Origin: Azolla caroliniana
Taxonomy: Eukaryota > Polypodiophyta
Assembly (NCBI GenBank): GCA_043228905.1
Contig: JBHGNT010000015.1
Coordinates: 9,300,001 to 9,364,000 of the forward strand
DNA length: 64,000 nucleotides
Direction of reading: 5' to 3'
In this document: positions 10,404 to 20,163 of the stretch, one piece after another
Position numbering within the stretch: position 1 is the first letter of the stretch
Layout of the letters: each line of letters opens with the position of its first letter
Made by a program: the position numbers and the translations under genes
The notes under the pieces: model-generated
The model's database searches: none
Seen by the model: the letters and a program-made list of their open reading frames with translations, nothing else
What the model was told of the DNA's origin: nothing

Positions 10404-10893
10404 TAGTATATTCTTAGAAGAAATCACTCTTTTCAGCAAAGGATGGGGCATCTTGCTATAGATTCACAAGAATTGGATGGGAAGGTGTTGAGGCACTTCA
10501 ACATGTAGAATGCGAAGCCATCACCAACACCGCTTCCGACGTCGATCCGACTATCGGACAAAGATTCTCCTTCAACAAACAAGGAGAGAGAGCTTAATGG
10601 AAAGATGCACTACGCATCGGCCGTAGGAAGTGTTATGTACGAAATGGTGGCGACCCGACCCGACCTAGCCTATGCCGTAGGAGTGGTTAGCCGGTACATG
10701 TCAAACCCACGACATAAGCATTAGGAGGCCGTCAAGCACATCATCAGGTACCTGAGAGGGACCGAAGATACATAGTTGGCTTTCGGATTGACAACCTCAG
10801 CCAAAGTCAAAGGCTACACTGATTCCGACTATGCCAAGAATACGGACAATCGGAAATTGACATTAAGTTACATCTTCACCCATGGTGGTGGTG

Positions 10894-10951
10894 CGAGTTC
10901 CTGTTTAAATGAAAAGCTTTAAACAGGAACTCGATACGCCGTATCGAGTTC
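10894..10951 (+). repeat. Two overlapping palindromes
   Basis: CGAGTTCCTGTTTAAA (10894-10909) and its complement (10918-10933) form a 16-base-arm hairpin with an 8-base loop. GAACTCGATAC (10927-10937) and GTATCGAGTTC (10941-10951) form a second hairpin sharing bases 10927-10933, so only one can form at a time. It marks the abrupt end of Copia-2a. Confidence 0.9.
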
Positions 10952-11929
10952 TTGAGTGCTAAAACATATTTACAAAAATGTCCAGAGTGTCAGACGCTTA
11001 CTTGGAGTCTTGGCGCTCGATTTTCTTTGAAGAGATGGTGGACATTGTCGATGCTTAGGGGGAGATCTTAGTTTCGTGCTTCGTCCTCTGTGTGCTTTGT
11101 TTGCTCTGTGTGCTCTGTGTGCTCTTCTACTTTGTTCTGTGTGTGTGCTTCGTGTGATTGAAATATGAGGAGGTCTTCCTATTTATAGGGATTGACCACA
11201 GTGGTTAAAGTAACCACATCCACTTTAAACAGGGTTGGCAACCTTAAGGTTAGTTAGTTAGTAACCACAATAACTTTAACCAGAGTTACTTTATTTAGTA
11301 CCTAATCTTGAGTGTACCAATCACTCTCTAATGGATTTGAAATAAATGATGCTTATGAATGCATCAATGATTAAATAGTCAAACTAACATAATAATGATT
11401 ATTTTATAGTCAAACTAACATACAATGACTTTGAAGGCCATGAAGGAAGCAATGATAGAGGTTCATGAATGAACCAATGATTGAATACTTAAAACAACAT
11501 TTTTATGACTCTTAATTGCTTTATCGTAAAGATGTGGCCATGAATGAACCAATGATTGAAAAGTCTTATATTTAAAATGGTAGGCATGAATGAACCAATG
11601 ACTGAGAAGTTCTATATTAAATATGGGTGTCATTAATTAACCAATGATTTTAACTTTAAACCAACATATATGTGGCTTGGTAATGATTGTAATTATATTA
11701 TACTTGATTTAACTTTATACAGACTAGTTTAAGTAATTATTAATATGTTGAATACAATTATTATATTAAAAATAATATCTTTATTTATTGTATTAATATA
11801 ATATTAAATAATATAGACATTATATTGAGCGAGCTTCTGTTTAGAGAGGAGTTTATGTTTAGAGAGGAGCTTATCAGTTTTTTATGTTAGCCTAAGCACA
11901 TAACTTAAAGAGCTCTGTGTGGACCTTAA
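10952..11929. other. AT-rich DNA with short degenerate repeats
   Basis: No coding frame is recognised. A run of GCTCTGTGT-type repeats lies at 11080-11155. A TATAAATA box on the minus strand lies near 11183 and a perfect inverted repeat GTGGTTA...TAACCAC at 11201-11217. From about 11330 to 11680 the motif CATGAATGAACCAATGATTG recurs four or five times at irregular spacing. It could be the 5' flank of the transposase-like gene that follows. Confidence 0.55.
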
Positions 11930-14748
11930 GCCATTAGTGAAGACTCACCGTTCTCGATTGAAGAATATTGTTTGTCATCAAACTCTTCATTTTCTACCGA
12001 AGAGTATTGTTTGTTGACAGACTCACCATTTTCTATCGAAGAATATTGTCTGTCGACAGACTCACCATTTTCTATCGAAGAATATTGTCTGTCGACAGAC
12101 TCACCATTTTCTATCGAAGAATATTGTCTAAGCTCATCTTCACCTACAACGCCTGTGAATAATGACACATGTGAAGAGTTCTCTATTGAAGAATATGATA
12201 TTAATAAAGATACGGAGAATGAAGGTAGTGCCAATAAAACATCGAATATCATGGGCGATGGTCACAACAAAGAATTGGATAGTAACAAGGTTACACCAAC
12301 TTCTATGCAGGAAGAGAAATCTGGAAGCCCTATGCATATTAGAAGAATCCCACGAAGAATTCGTTTGGCTAGATTTAACTTGGTGACATCAGATAAACAG
12401 ATTGGATTTTATGTCAAAAAAATGTGTTGTGCCCGTGGTTATATGTCTATGATTGGAAAATCAAAGTTGCGAGAATTAAGGCGATACTATTTTTTGATGA
12501 CTGGTGATGAGCAAGACACTTACCTCGGGTCACATATGCAACTAGTGTCTGACAAATGTATGGGGATCAAAGTATCATTCAAATATTATATATTCCATGC
12601 GCAATAGATATGTAGAGTTGCATTCAAAATTGCGTTATGTGTTAGTAACATGCGGCTACATAGAGTACACCAATGTCTACTTAGCGGGGATCCGATGCTC
12701 AATTGTAAAGAGGTTCCAAGTATGAAAGGTGCAATTGGAAGACATGCTATTGGTTGGATGAAAAGTTACTTTCAGTTAAATTGTCAAGTAATGCCCACTA
12801 CAGGTAGGATGCACCTCTCTGATAATTACACACGTCGGGAAGTTTATGATGTCTATCGATCTGATATGGTGGGCTCATGTAATAAGTCTATCACATATAG
12901 CCAATTCACAAGATTATGGAGAGCTCGGTTTTCAAATGTTATCATTCCACGTAAAGTACGCATGGGGTATTGCTCCATTTGTGCAAATCTTAAAAGTTTG
13001 GCTAAAGGTGCAAAGACATCAATGGAAAAGGATATGAGTAAGAAGTTACTACAAGAGCATCATGAGGCACAATCGTTAGAACAAAAGAAGGCGATGCATC
13101 ATAGAGAGAAGTGTTTGAAGAGGCCCGAACAATACATGTGCTTAATGATAGATGGCATGGACCAGAAGAAGACGTGCTTGCCGCATATGGGGAGGCTCCC
13201 CAAAGACGTCAATGATGAGTGCCTTGTTCAAATGCACCTGGTGGGATGCTTGGCTTATAACAGGTCAGTTGGACCTCATGTCTTCATTACATACCCCAAT
13301 GTTCACAATGACCCTAACCTAACAGTTACAGTGATTCACCGAGTTTTGATGTCTTGGGGCCAACCGTTCCCCCCTGTTCTATGCATTCAATTGGACAATA
13401 CTGCTAGAGAGAACAAAAATTCAACTGTGTTTGGCTATCTAAGTATGTTGGTCAACCAAGGATTGTTTAGCAAAGTGAAAGTCAATTTTCTTTTGGTTGG
13501 CCACACATGATCATATAGATAAGATGTTTAGCACATTCTCTAGACAATTGTCTCGGCATGATGCTTTCACATTACCTAAACTATTTGATGTCATTTGTGA
13601 TGGATATACACCACGCCCAAAAGTGTTACACTTGAAGAAGGTATATGATTATAAGAGATATATATCAGATGGGGGTGTTGGGAATGTTAAAGTGCTCGCC
13701 AAGTTAAACAATATAAGCTTCAATCACATTTTTATGATAAAGAAAAATGAAATAAGTGGTTCTATGCTTTTGTATGCTAAACAATATTCATCTTCTACAA
13801 CATGGGAACCTGAAGGTGGTTACCAGTGATTACTTTGTATGCCGAGTACAATTGTCCATGGAGCTAAACAAATGCCAATTGAGAAGAAAGGATAGTTGCA
13901 TACTGACTTGGTATCGAACAAAAACGGTTATGGCTCCAAGCCTTAGAAGAAAAAAGAAAGCATATTGAGGCCGCCAAGAAATATGCTACACAACAAGACA
14001 CGTCATGGTGTGATGTATTTTTTATTGATCAGAAAGGAATTATAGACAATTGTGTATTTGGTGATAATTGGAATTTGGAAATGCCATTCACATGGTCGCT
14101 ACAACATGATCATGTAAATAAAACTCCGAAGCAACCAACAAATACGATTAATGACAATTTGGTCCATCCACAACAAAGAGACATTTATGTGGGACCAAGG
14201 ATGACCAAAGCAACCGAAGCTAGATGACAAGGCAATTTGCAAGAGCTCGCAGTGGAGATGTTGATTGCAATGCCAACTGATGAGAACTCACATGGCCACC
14301 AATTTTGGGTTGGTAAAATTCTCGAAGTGCTAATGCATGAAATAGAAAACACGATCAAGTCTATAAACATTCATTGGTATAACACTAGAAGGGAAAATGC
14401 TTTTATAGGTAAGGAGATGATTGAATGCCCAACAACAAGGGGAGGTAGGAAGAGGAAGCGAAAATTCGTAACACCTCGACCCTTGATATCTCTGATGTGG
14501 ATATCATCATGTACGACTTCACGCTTACAAAAGCTGGACGATTAAGGAAGTCAATAATAGATATAATAAAAGAAAAATTACCAGGTCTACAAGGTGGCTT
14601 GAGTTGAAGGCAAACGAGATCTGCTGTAACATATAATCTAGAGTCAAACCATTTGGTTTATGACAAAGATAATGCACTGATTGGTACATCCAAGGATGAC
14701 GAGGAGGAATCTTCATTGTATATTAGTTATAGTAGTGATTCTCCGTAA
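11930..14748 (+). pseudogene. Degenerate transposase-like gene (DUF7869-like)
   Basis: Three frames join into about 850 residues. The N-terminal part (to 12607) has 13-residue repeats followed by RRIPRRIRLARFNLV. The core (12713-13829) has a CSIC zinc-type motif and then LMIDGMDQKKTCLPH, IQLDNTARENKN and VGHTHDHIDKMFS. These spaced Asp blocks look like a DDE/RNase H-fold transposase and resemble plant and oomycete proteins annotated DUF7869. The C-terminal part includes INIHWYNTRRENAF. Breaks include a shift near 12610, a one-base loss at about 13508 (VGHT to DHID), a stop at 13828 and more near 14225. It is AT-rich unlike its neighbours, and I found no terminal inverted repeats. Confidence 0.6.
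11939..12131 (+). repeat. 39-base coding tandem repeat, five units
   Basis: Five in-frame copies encode SPFSIEEYCLSTD-type 13-mers; the last three are almost identical at DNA level. A diverged sixth trace (EEFSIEEYD) sits near 12180. Expansion in multiples of three bases kept the frame, which suggests the region was once translated. Confidence 0.88.
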
Positions 14749-15116
14749 AGGAGTGATCATGAATGTATTTTTGGCTATTAAGTGTAACTACATTCCGCTT
14801 GTAACAAATAGAGTAATATAAAAGCATGTGTTTTGAATTCTTATGATTTCTAAAAAATCGTTTCTTATAAAATAACATTGGTTGTAAAGTTTGTGATATA
14901 AATTGAGAATGTAACTTTTTGAAATTCCTCTTTTTTTATTTACTTCTAAATCACGAAAATAGTGGAATTTTAACCTTTTTCATAGTATATTTGAACATGT
15001 ATGATATTGGTATCAATGTGTTTTGTAAAATCATTGAAAAAGCCCTAAAATCAAACAAAATATTCCTTATCCTTCCATTTATGCGCAATCCTTTCACTTG
15101 TGAACGCGAAGGTGTT
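14749..15116. other. AT-rich tail, no gene
   Basis: AT-rich sequence follows the transposase-like gene up to a minus-strand Copia-2 RT fragment. I see no gene, no convincing terminal inverted repeat against 10894-10951, and no target duplication. Confidence 0.5.
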
Positions 15117-15500
15117 CTCGGCGCTTGTTTCAAGCCATATAGACTTGTCTTTAATCAACATACGAGGTGTCTTTCCTCCCCCATCGCCGACAAGCCTGCC
15201 GGTTGAGACATGTAGATGTCTTCTTCTAGATCTCCATGGAAGAATGTCATCTTTACATTGATGTGCTCAAGCTCAAGATCTTCTGTCGCTACAACTCCCA
15301 GTAGGAGTCGGAGGGTGGTCATCTTGACTACTGGTGAGAATATCTCTTCGTAGTCGACCCCATGTTCTTGCTTGAACCCTTTTGCAACAAGCCGAGATTT
15401 TTACTTGGGTTTTTCTGAGTTGGATACATACTTGTATCGGAATACCCATTTGCAAGGTAGCGGCTTTCTTCCAACTGGTAGTTTGAGGCCGTCCACTATT
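15117..15500 (-). pseudogene. Copia-2b RT fragment
   Basis: Minus-strand translation gives the RT N-terminus: KPLPCKWVFRYKYVS near 15450, GFKQEHGVDYEEIFSPVVKMT, HGDLEEDIYMSQPAG near 15205 and SLYGLKQAPR near 15135. A TGA lies just before LKTSLYG and a stop in place of Tyr in KPK-KSRLV. No LTR is attached. It is too short to say which event left it here. Confidence 0.82.
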
Positions 15501-15688
15501 CGGCATTGGCCGTAATCTGGGTAGGAGGGGAAATGGGCACTGGTAGGGAGAAGAACGCCGAATTTTCGCCAGTCTTTCTTGATAGCCTAGCTGGGAAGAA
15601 GGACGAAGCAGATCGCGCGGAGCAACGAATCCAGGAGGTTACTAGATGGGACCACCTGAGGGAGGGGAGACTAGCCTCGTTGAGGTTG
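15501..15688. other. Unassigned spacer
   Basis: A 188-base stretch with a short open frame (ATG at 15506) that I cannot relate to a known protein. It separates the Copia-2b fragment from LTR-Z. Confidence 0.4.
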
Positions 15689-16084
15689 TGTTACGGGATG
15701 AACATATAATATCCTGTGGTGAGAATTTACCGTAGTATTCTATACATGTGGATAAAGTGTGAGAGTTAAATGAGAGTGTAAAGAAGGGGAGGATTACTTT
15801 GGATTGAGACAACCCATTAGGCCAACCCCTGGGGGGCTTAGGTCTGGTTATAAATATGAGGCCTAACTATTGGACACATTATCGACTCTTGTAGCAAGCG
15901 CTCCAACACCATGTACGACTCGACGCCACAACGGTGGTATGGGACAATGATCGAGGCTCGAGTCCATCTCGATCCATTCGCTCGGGGGTGGTCGGATGGA
16001 TCGACAACCTTCTCTCCCTCTCTCCTTTCTTATTTTCTATCTTTTATCCTTATCGTATGCTTTCATTAAATCATCACTCTAACA
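15689..16084 (+). repeat. LTR-Z, 5' LTR of an otherwise lost element
   Basis: A 396-base LTR with matching short inverted ends TGTTA and TAACA, a TATAAATA box near 15850, and a primer binding site two bases beyond its right end. The following DNA has no retroelement coding sequence, so the element is either a large non-autonomous one or has been replaced. Confidence 0.72.
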
Positions 16085-16086
16085 AT

Positions 16087-16102
16087 TGGTATCCGAGCCA
16101 TG
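16087..16102 (+). other. Primer binding site next to LTR-Z
   Basis: TGGTATCCGAGCCATG differs at one base from the initiator-Met complement TGGTATCAGAGCCATG, over 16 positions. Confidence 0.85.
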
Positions 16103-17494
16103 TTTCTTATGCTTCTTTTGTTGGTTTTTGTTGTCTTCTTGATGGATGGTGATCGGTCGACATGCGATCGACCTTGATCCAGATAGCAATCAATAAGGGA
16201 ACTTCGGTAACTCTTTCTTGTTTTTTTCTATTCTTTCTTCTCCCAATCTAATCATGTATAGTCAATATTTTTTTTCTTTATTGATTCAATGATGTTGTAG
16301 TGATAACAGATTGGTTGTATAAAATGTATTCACATGTGTCTGAGATCTATACCTCATTTGACATATATCTGATATGTGATTCATGTCGTATGCGTATGAG
16401 GTCAATACCTCAATTTCTATGTAAATGATATGTGTTTGGTGTCGTATGCGTAAGAGGTGAATACCTCAATTGCGTATTACGAATAACCCTTATTTTTGGA
16501 TGTTTCCTGTGCGTAGAGGCTATATGCATCGATTACGTATCTCGATTACATCATTATTGGCTATTTGATGTTACGATTTATTTAATATAAGCATATGTGG
16601 TCACGTGTATACGTATTTGATCATATATATGTGATAAATATACTTATGTGTATATTAGTTAGTTATTACATGATTTTCTATATCGAATGTTGTCCTTTTC
16701 AGGGAAAGGATCTTGGTGGCCGTCCTCACATTTTTGTGAGAATGGCGTAGTCACCATCCTTTTTTCAACAATTTGTTTTGTTATAATCCCCGTTGGTCAC
16801 TTCGATTTTGTTACGTAATGAATTGATCATAGCCACAATGATGTTGAGAATGTAGGGCTTGACCCACTTCATGTGAGGTTGCTCCTATGACACACATATC
16901 CAACATCCCTCCCTCATTATATGGATACGATGCCACCATGAGATCATTCTTACAAAAGGCATTCGTAATGACAGAACCATGAGATGGGCCACGTGACCAT
17001 TAGGTTGCACTTTGGTGTATGCCATCATAATTACAAGACTTGAGGTTAGGTAATGTACCAACATAGTTTGTGGTAAACTAGGGGGAAATAAGGACTCTTG
17101 ACATATATGTTTCTTTTAAAAAACATATATGGGCAAATGCCTCACCTATCTCTTATACACATAAAACATTAAACATTCAAAAGAAGCAAACCATTTGGTT
17201 AGCTCAAGTGTTTAATTTATTTGTTCTCGAGGTCTCGAGTTCAAATATCACCAAGACCATACAACATTATTGATACATATGACTATAACACATGTTTAGA
17301 CTTTAGGTCTAAGTGCACTTCGGGGTCCTTGTAATAGGACTTAAAGAGCCGAAACCACATGGGTGGGCATAGAGACATAGTTTATTGTTAACAATTTTTC
17401 GTGTTTAGACTATTCATGACGCAAACATACATGGTTGAGCCTCGGGGAGCTGCCATGAAAAAATCGATATAGAGATAAGGGAAAGACATTCATT
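16103..17494. other. Gene-free region downstream of LTR-Z
   Basis: No coding frame of interest. An imperfect duplication of about 70 bases around GTCGTATGCGTAWGAGGT lies at 16370-16480, and an inverted repeat CATATATGTTT/AAACATATATG at about 17102-17130. A possible tRNA-derived relic occurs at 17200-17248. The sequence is AT-rich and unlike the neighbouring coding elements. Confidence 0.5.
17200..17248 (+). repeat. Possible tRNA-derived SINE relic
   Basis: TAGCTCAAGTG (A-box-like) and AGTTCAAATAT (B-box-like) are 27 bases apart. No poly-A or clear flanking duplication was found, so this is weak. Confidence 0.3.
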
Positions 17495-17645
17495 TGTTGA
17501 AGAACGGATATGCACAGAAATGTATGTGAGGATTTGTCGGTTGTGCTCAACAAACAACATAGAAGGATGGCAAGAAGATATAGACAGATGTTAGATACAC
17601 AGATGAAGCTTTAATGGAAGCTCTCTTCGCTGCCTCGTAGGTGCC
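17495..17645 (-). repeat. Copia-2c 3' end: RNase H scrap and partial LTR
   Basis: Read on the minus strand, bases 17645-17635 encode RHLRG of RNase H, then jump into the LTR at GAGCTTCCATTAAAGCTTC and run to the LTR end TTCTTCAACA at 17495. The polypurine tract and U3 are deleted. The RNase H part continues on the other side of Copia-1b at 37773, which shows Copia-1b landed in Copia-2c. Confidence 0.78.
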
Positions 17646-18050
17646 TGTTGAGCGGCAAACTCAACCGAATCCTGATCGGCTAAATAAGCCTGAATAGGAT
17701 CAACATCCAGAAGGATGAGCCGGTTAGCCAGATCCATTAGTAACCGGAAGCCTAGTAGCAACCGAGGCTACAAGGTAGTTAATGTCTCGTAGTTAGTGTC
17801 AGACGCTCGTGTGAGCATTGAAGTACACCATACTTCTGTCAGCCCGTATGGACTTGTATAAAAGTGTTCACTGAACACATACGATGTACAGAGTATTACA
17901 GAGAACTATTATTGTTTTGTAATAGATTTTTAACTTGTTCTGCTCTCTCTCTCTGTCTCTCCTGCGTATTGTGTATTTTCAAGCTCTCCATTAAACCTGC
18001 GTATTTTTTGTGTTCGGTTTTCTACTTGCTTCTGCACGCTATTCTTTACA
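17646..18050 (+). repeat. 5' LTR of Copia-1b
   Basis: Starts TGTTGAGCGG and ends TTCTTTACA at the primer site. TATA box in GTATAAAAGTG near 17858. It lacks the CCGGTGAGCAAGTGAGCCGG repeat present in the 3' LTR, accounting for most of the 47-base length difference. Confidence 0.92.
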
Positions 18051-18062
18051 TGGTATCAGAGC
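18051..18062 (+). other. Primer binding site of Copia-1b
   Basis: TGGTATCAGAGC, an exact initiator-Met complement, immediately after the LTR. Confidence 0.95.
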
Positions 18063-18133
18063 GCGAGGGTTGAGAACCTCTATAGCCGACAGAGCTTGAA
18101 AGGAAAACCAACCAAGAAGAACAGGTAAAACCG

Positions 18134-19581
18134 ATGGATAGAGGTATGGCTAGCTCGCTTCCGACGGAGAAGCTTGACAGAAACAACTACGTGTCTTGGT
18201 CCTACAAGATGCACCAGTACCTGCTCGGGCACGATTACTGGAGCTATGTCGACGAAGCAAATGACACAGCACCCAAATCGACACCCAGAGATTTCCTGAC
18301 GTGGGAACAGTCAGCGAGCAAAGTATTGTACTGCTTCACGTCTTGTGTGGGCGAACAACTCCTAAGCTACATTCAGGATGCAAGAACGTCGAAAGATGCT
18401 TGGGGAAATTTGAAAGAGATTTTCACCGCAAGCACTACAGCTAGGAAGCTTCAACTCCAACAAGAGCTGAGCAACCTACGACAACGCGACTTGTCGGTGG
18501 TAGACTACACCTCCAAAATCAAGGACATTTGCAAGTCTTTGGCCTCCATTGATGTGAATATCGAAGAAGCGATATGGTGCAAATCTGTCTCGGAGGTTTG
18601 GCGTCAAAGTTTGGAGCGTTCCGAATTGTTGTGTGTACAAGGGAGAATACACCATCATTTTTTGACTTACAGTCGATGCTCCTTGTAGAGGAGAACCACG
18701 CCGGTGTGTCAACAAGTGCACCCACCGACAACCGGATGTTGTACACGTAGGCGGATCGGCCCCGTGGGCATGGTGGACGAGGCGGGTCAGCTCGCAATGG
18801 TAGCGGCCGGCAAGAGCAGGACCGAAGGCACAAAGAACGTGCCCACAACAGCTTCAGACCCTCCACAAGCAGAGGGAGTCAAGGCGGCGTCAGAGGCCGG
18901 CAAGCAAAGGCCGACACGAAATGTTGGTACTGTGGTAAAAAGGGCCATAGAGAAAGCGAGTGCTGGAAGAAGCACGCCGATTTAGACAGATCCGGATCCG
19001 ACAAGGCCGGTAGAGAGAACCGACAATACTCGCACTACGCAGAAGGATCGGGAGGAACCGAAACCGGAAAAGCCGATAAAGGGCCAACCTTGGTGATGAA
19101 ACACGAGGCTAACTCGATGAAGAAAACCACTTCCAAATCGGAGGAAGTGTGGTACGTTGATTCCAGTGCGTCAAATCACATGACGAGCCACAAAGAGCGG
19201 TTCTCTTTCTTGGAGAAACCGGAACAACCGGGAGTCGTCGAAACCGGAGACGACACTCCTCACCCAATCGTGCATGTCAGAGAAGTCCCTTTGAGCCACG
19301 TCAGACAGAGGGGGAAGCTTATGAACATATTACACGTTCCAACCATCATGAAGAACCTAGTGTCAGACGGTCAGATCGTTGACGAGGGGATACAGGTGCG
19401 GTTTATGCACCTTGGGTGGTTCATAGAGGAAGAGGGCCAGATTATTGCGCAAGGGTGTAGAGATGGGAGGCTGTTCATCCTTGACACCAATGATGTCGGC
19501 ACCACTTTGTTCGCCAAAGGATAGAAGATTAAATCGGATATTGATTTCTGGCACAAGTGGATCGGCCACGTCAATTACCGG
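18134..19581 (+). pseudogene. Copia-1b gag and protease
   Basis: The ATG at 18134 opens MDRGMASSLPTEKLDRNNYV, the same gag as copy 1a. A frameshift lies near 18570, and more breaks occur at 18690-18750. The zinc knuckle CWYCGKKGHRESEC is at 18922-18963. The protease active site reads WYVDSSASNHM (near 19150): Gly of the DSG triad is Ser, so it should be inactive. The frame then gives the rest of protease (LMNILHVPTIMKNLVSDGQI) and the GAG-pre-integrase start (DFWHKWIGHVNYR), where LTR-X is inserted. A stop lies at 19522. Confidence 0.87.
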
Positions 19582-20163
19582 TGTCACGTTGTTACGCGCG
19601 TACGTGTAGGAAGGGGCGGGACCACGAGGGTCTTGGACCGAGGAGCGAGAGAGAGAGAGAGAGAGAGAGAGATAGAACGTATCACTTAATTATAATGGCA
19701 GGAGATTACAAACTCCGACGGTTACAACCGACAAAGCGGCGACGGACCCGACACGGGAACCCTACTCACGCACACTGACGACAGTCACACGAATCAAGAA
19801 AACAAAAGGGAAAACGAGCGACTCCGCTGGAAGCACACGGGCTGTCCACGAAGTAGAGGCAACAACCTCCCGACACCCGCAGAGAGCGACGATTCGAGAC
19901 GAAGAGAGAGAGCTCCGCCTTCCGTTCTACAGCAACACTTCCCTTCCTCCTCGCTCGCGATCCTCGTTTTTCCTTGTCCTCTTCCCTTTATTCCCCTGTC
20001 CCTCTGACCGGGATACGCACAATCCCCCCCTAATAAATGCGTGTGGCTTCGTATTTACACCCACCGGTTCGTGTACAAATGTCAAGTCACGCGTCCATCC
20101 GTGTAAGGGCCGGTTTACGCGCTTTCTCTCCGATTCCGCCTATGGCCGGTTTTCTTCACGACA
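19582..20163 (+). repeat. LTR-X insertion in Copia-1b
   Basis: A block of about 582 bases, starting TGTCACG and ending CACGACA, interrupts the integrase zinc region between NYR and MLQDLQ. Left flank ACCGG and right flank TCGG fit a decayed short duplication. It contains an (AG)n tract at about 19644-19672 and a stretch within GGGACCACGAGGGTCTTGG shared with 8341-8365. It has no coding frame. The TGTC/GACA ends suggest a solo LTR, but a small non-autonomous element is possible. Confidence 0.6.

Larger units (their letters stand above)
9897..10477 (+). other. Non-retroelement insertion in Copia-2a RT
   Basis: Alignment with Copia-2d RT shows an extra 581 bases between CTCTCCCAATTCAACTA and GAAGGTGTTGAGG. 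The left 75 bases are GC-rich and unidentified. Bases 9970-10077 are AT-rich, intron-like DNA. Bases 10078-10279 encode a GYF-domain segment. The remainder contains a 77-base duplication (10296-10403). I saw no terminal inverted repeats or target duplication that would name the carrier. Confidence 0.7.
8396..10893 (+). mobile_element. Copia-2a retrotransposon, internally deleted
   Basis: A plus-strand Copia element with a partial 5' LTR, primer site, gag, then a direct jump into RT, and part of RNase H. Protease, integrase and the first part of RT are absent. RT is split by a 581-base insertion (9897-10477) carrying a GYF-domain exon. The 3' part of RNase H, the polypurine tract and the 3' LTR are replaced at 10894 by palindromic DNA. 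Comparison with Copia-2d (54519-56219) defines the missing parts. Confidence 0.85.
9461..10893 (+). pseudogene. Copia-2a RT and RNase H, interrupted
   Basis: RT motifs are FLHGDLEEDIYMSQPAGF, KKSLYGLKQAPRMWYQ and LILYVDERLIAGSNQ. The catalytic YVDD is changed to YVDE, which should kill polymerase activity. A frameshift lies near 9715. After the insertion (9897-10477) the RT end and start of RNase H continue (VATRPDLAYAVGVVSRYMSN region near 10640-10700, KGYTDSDYAKN near 10810). Frame breaks are frequent. It ends at 10893 in the middle of the IFTHGGGA block. Confidence 0.8.
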
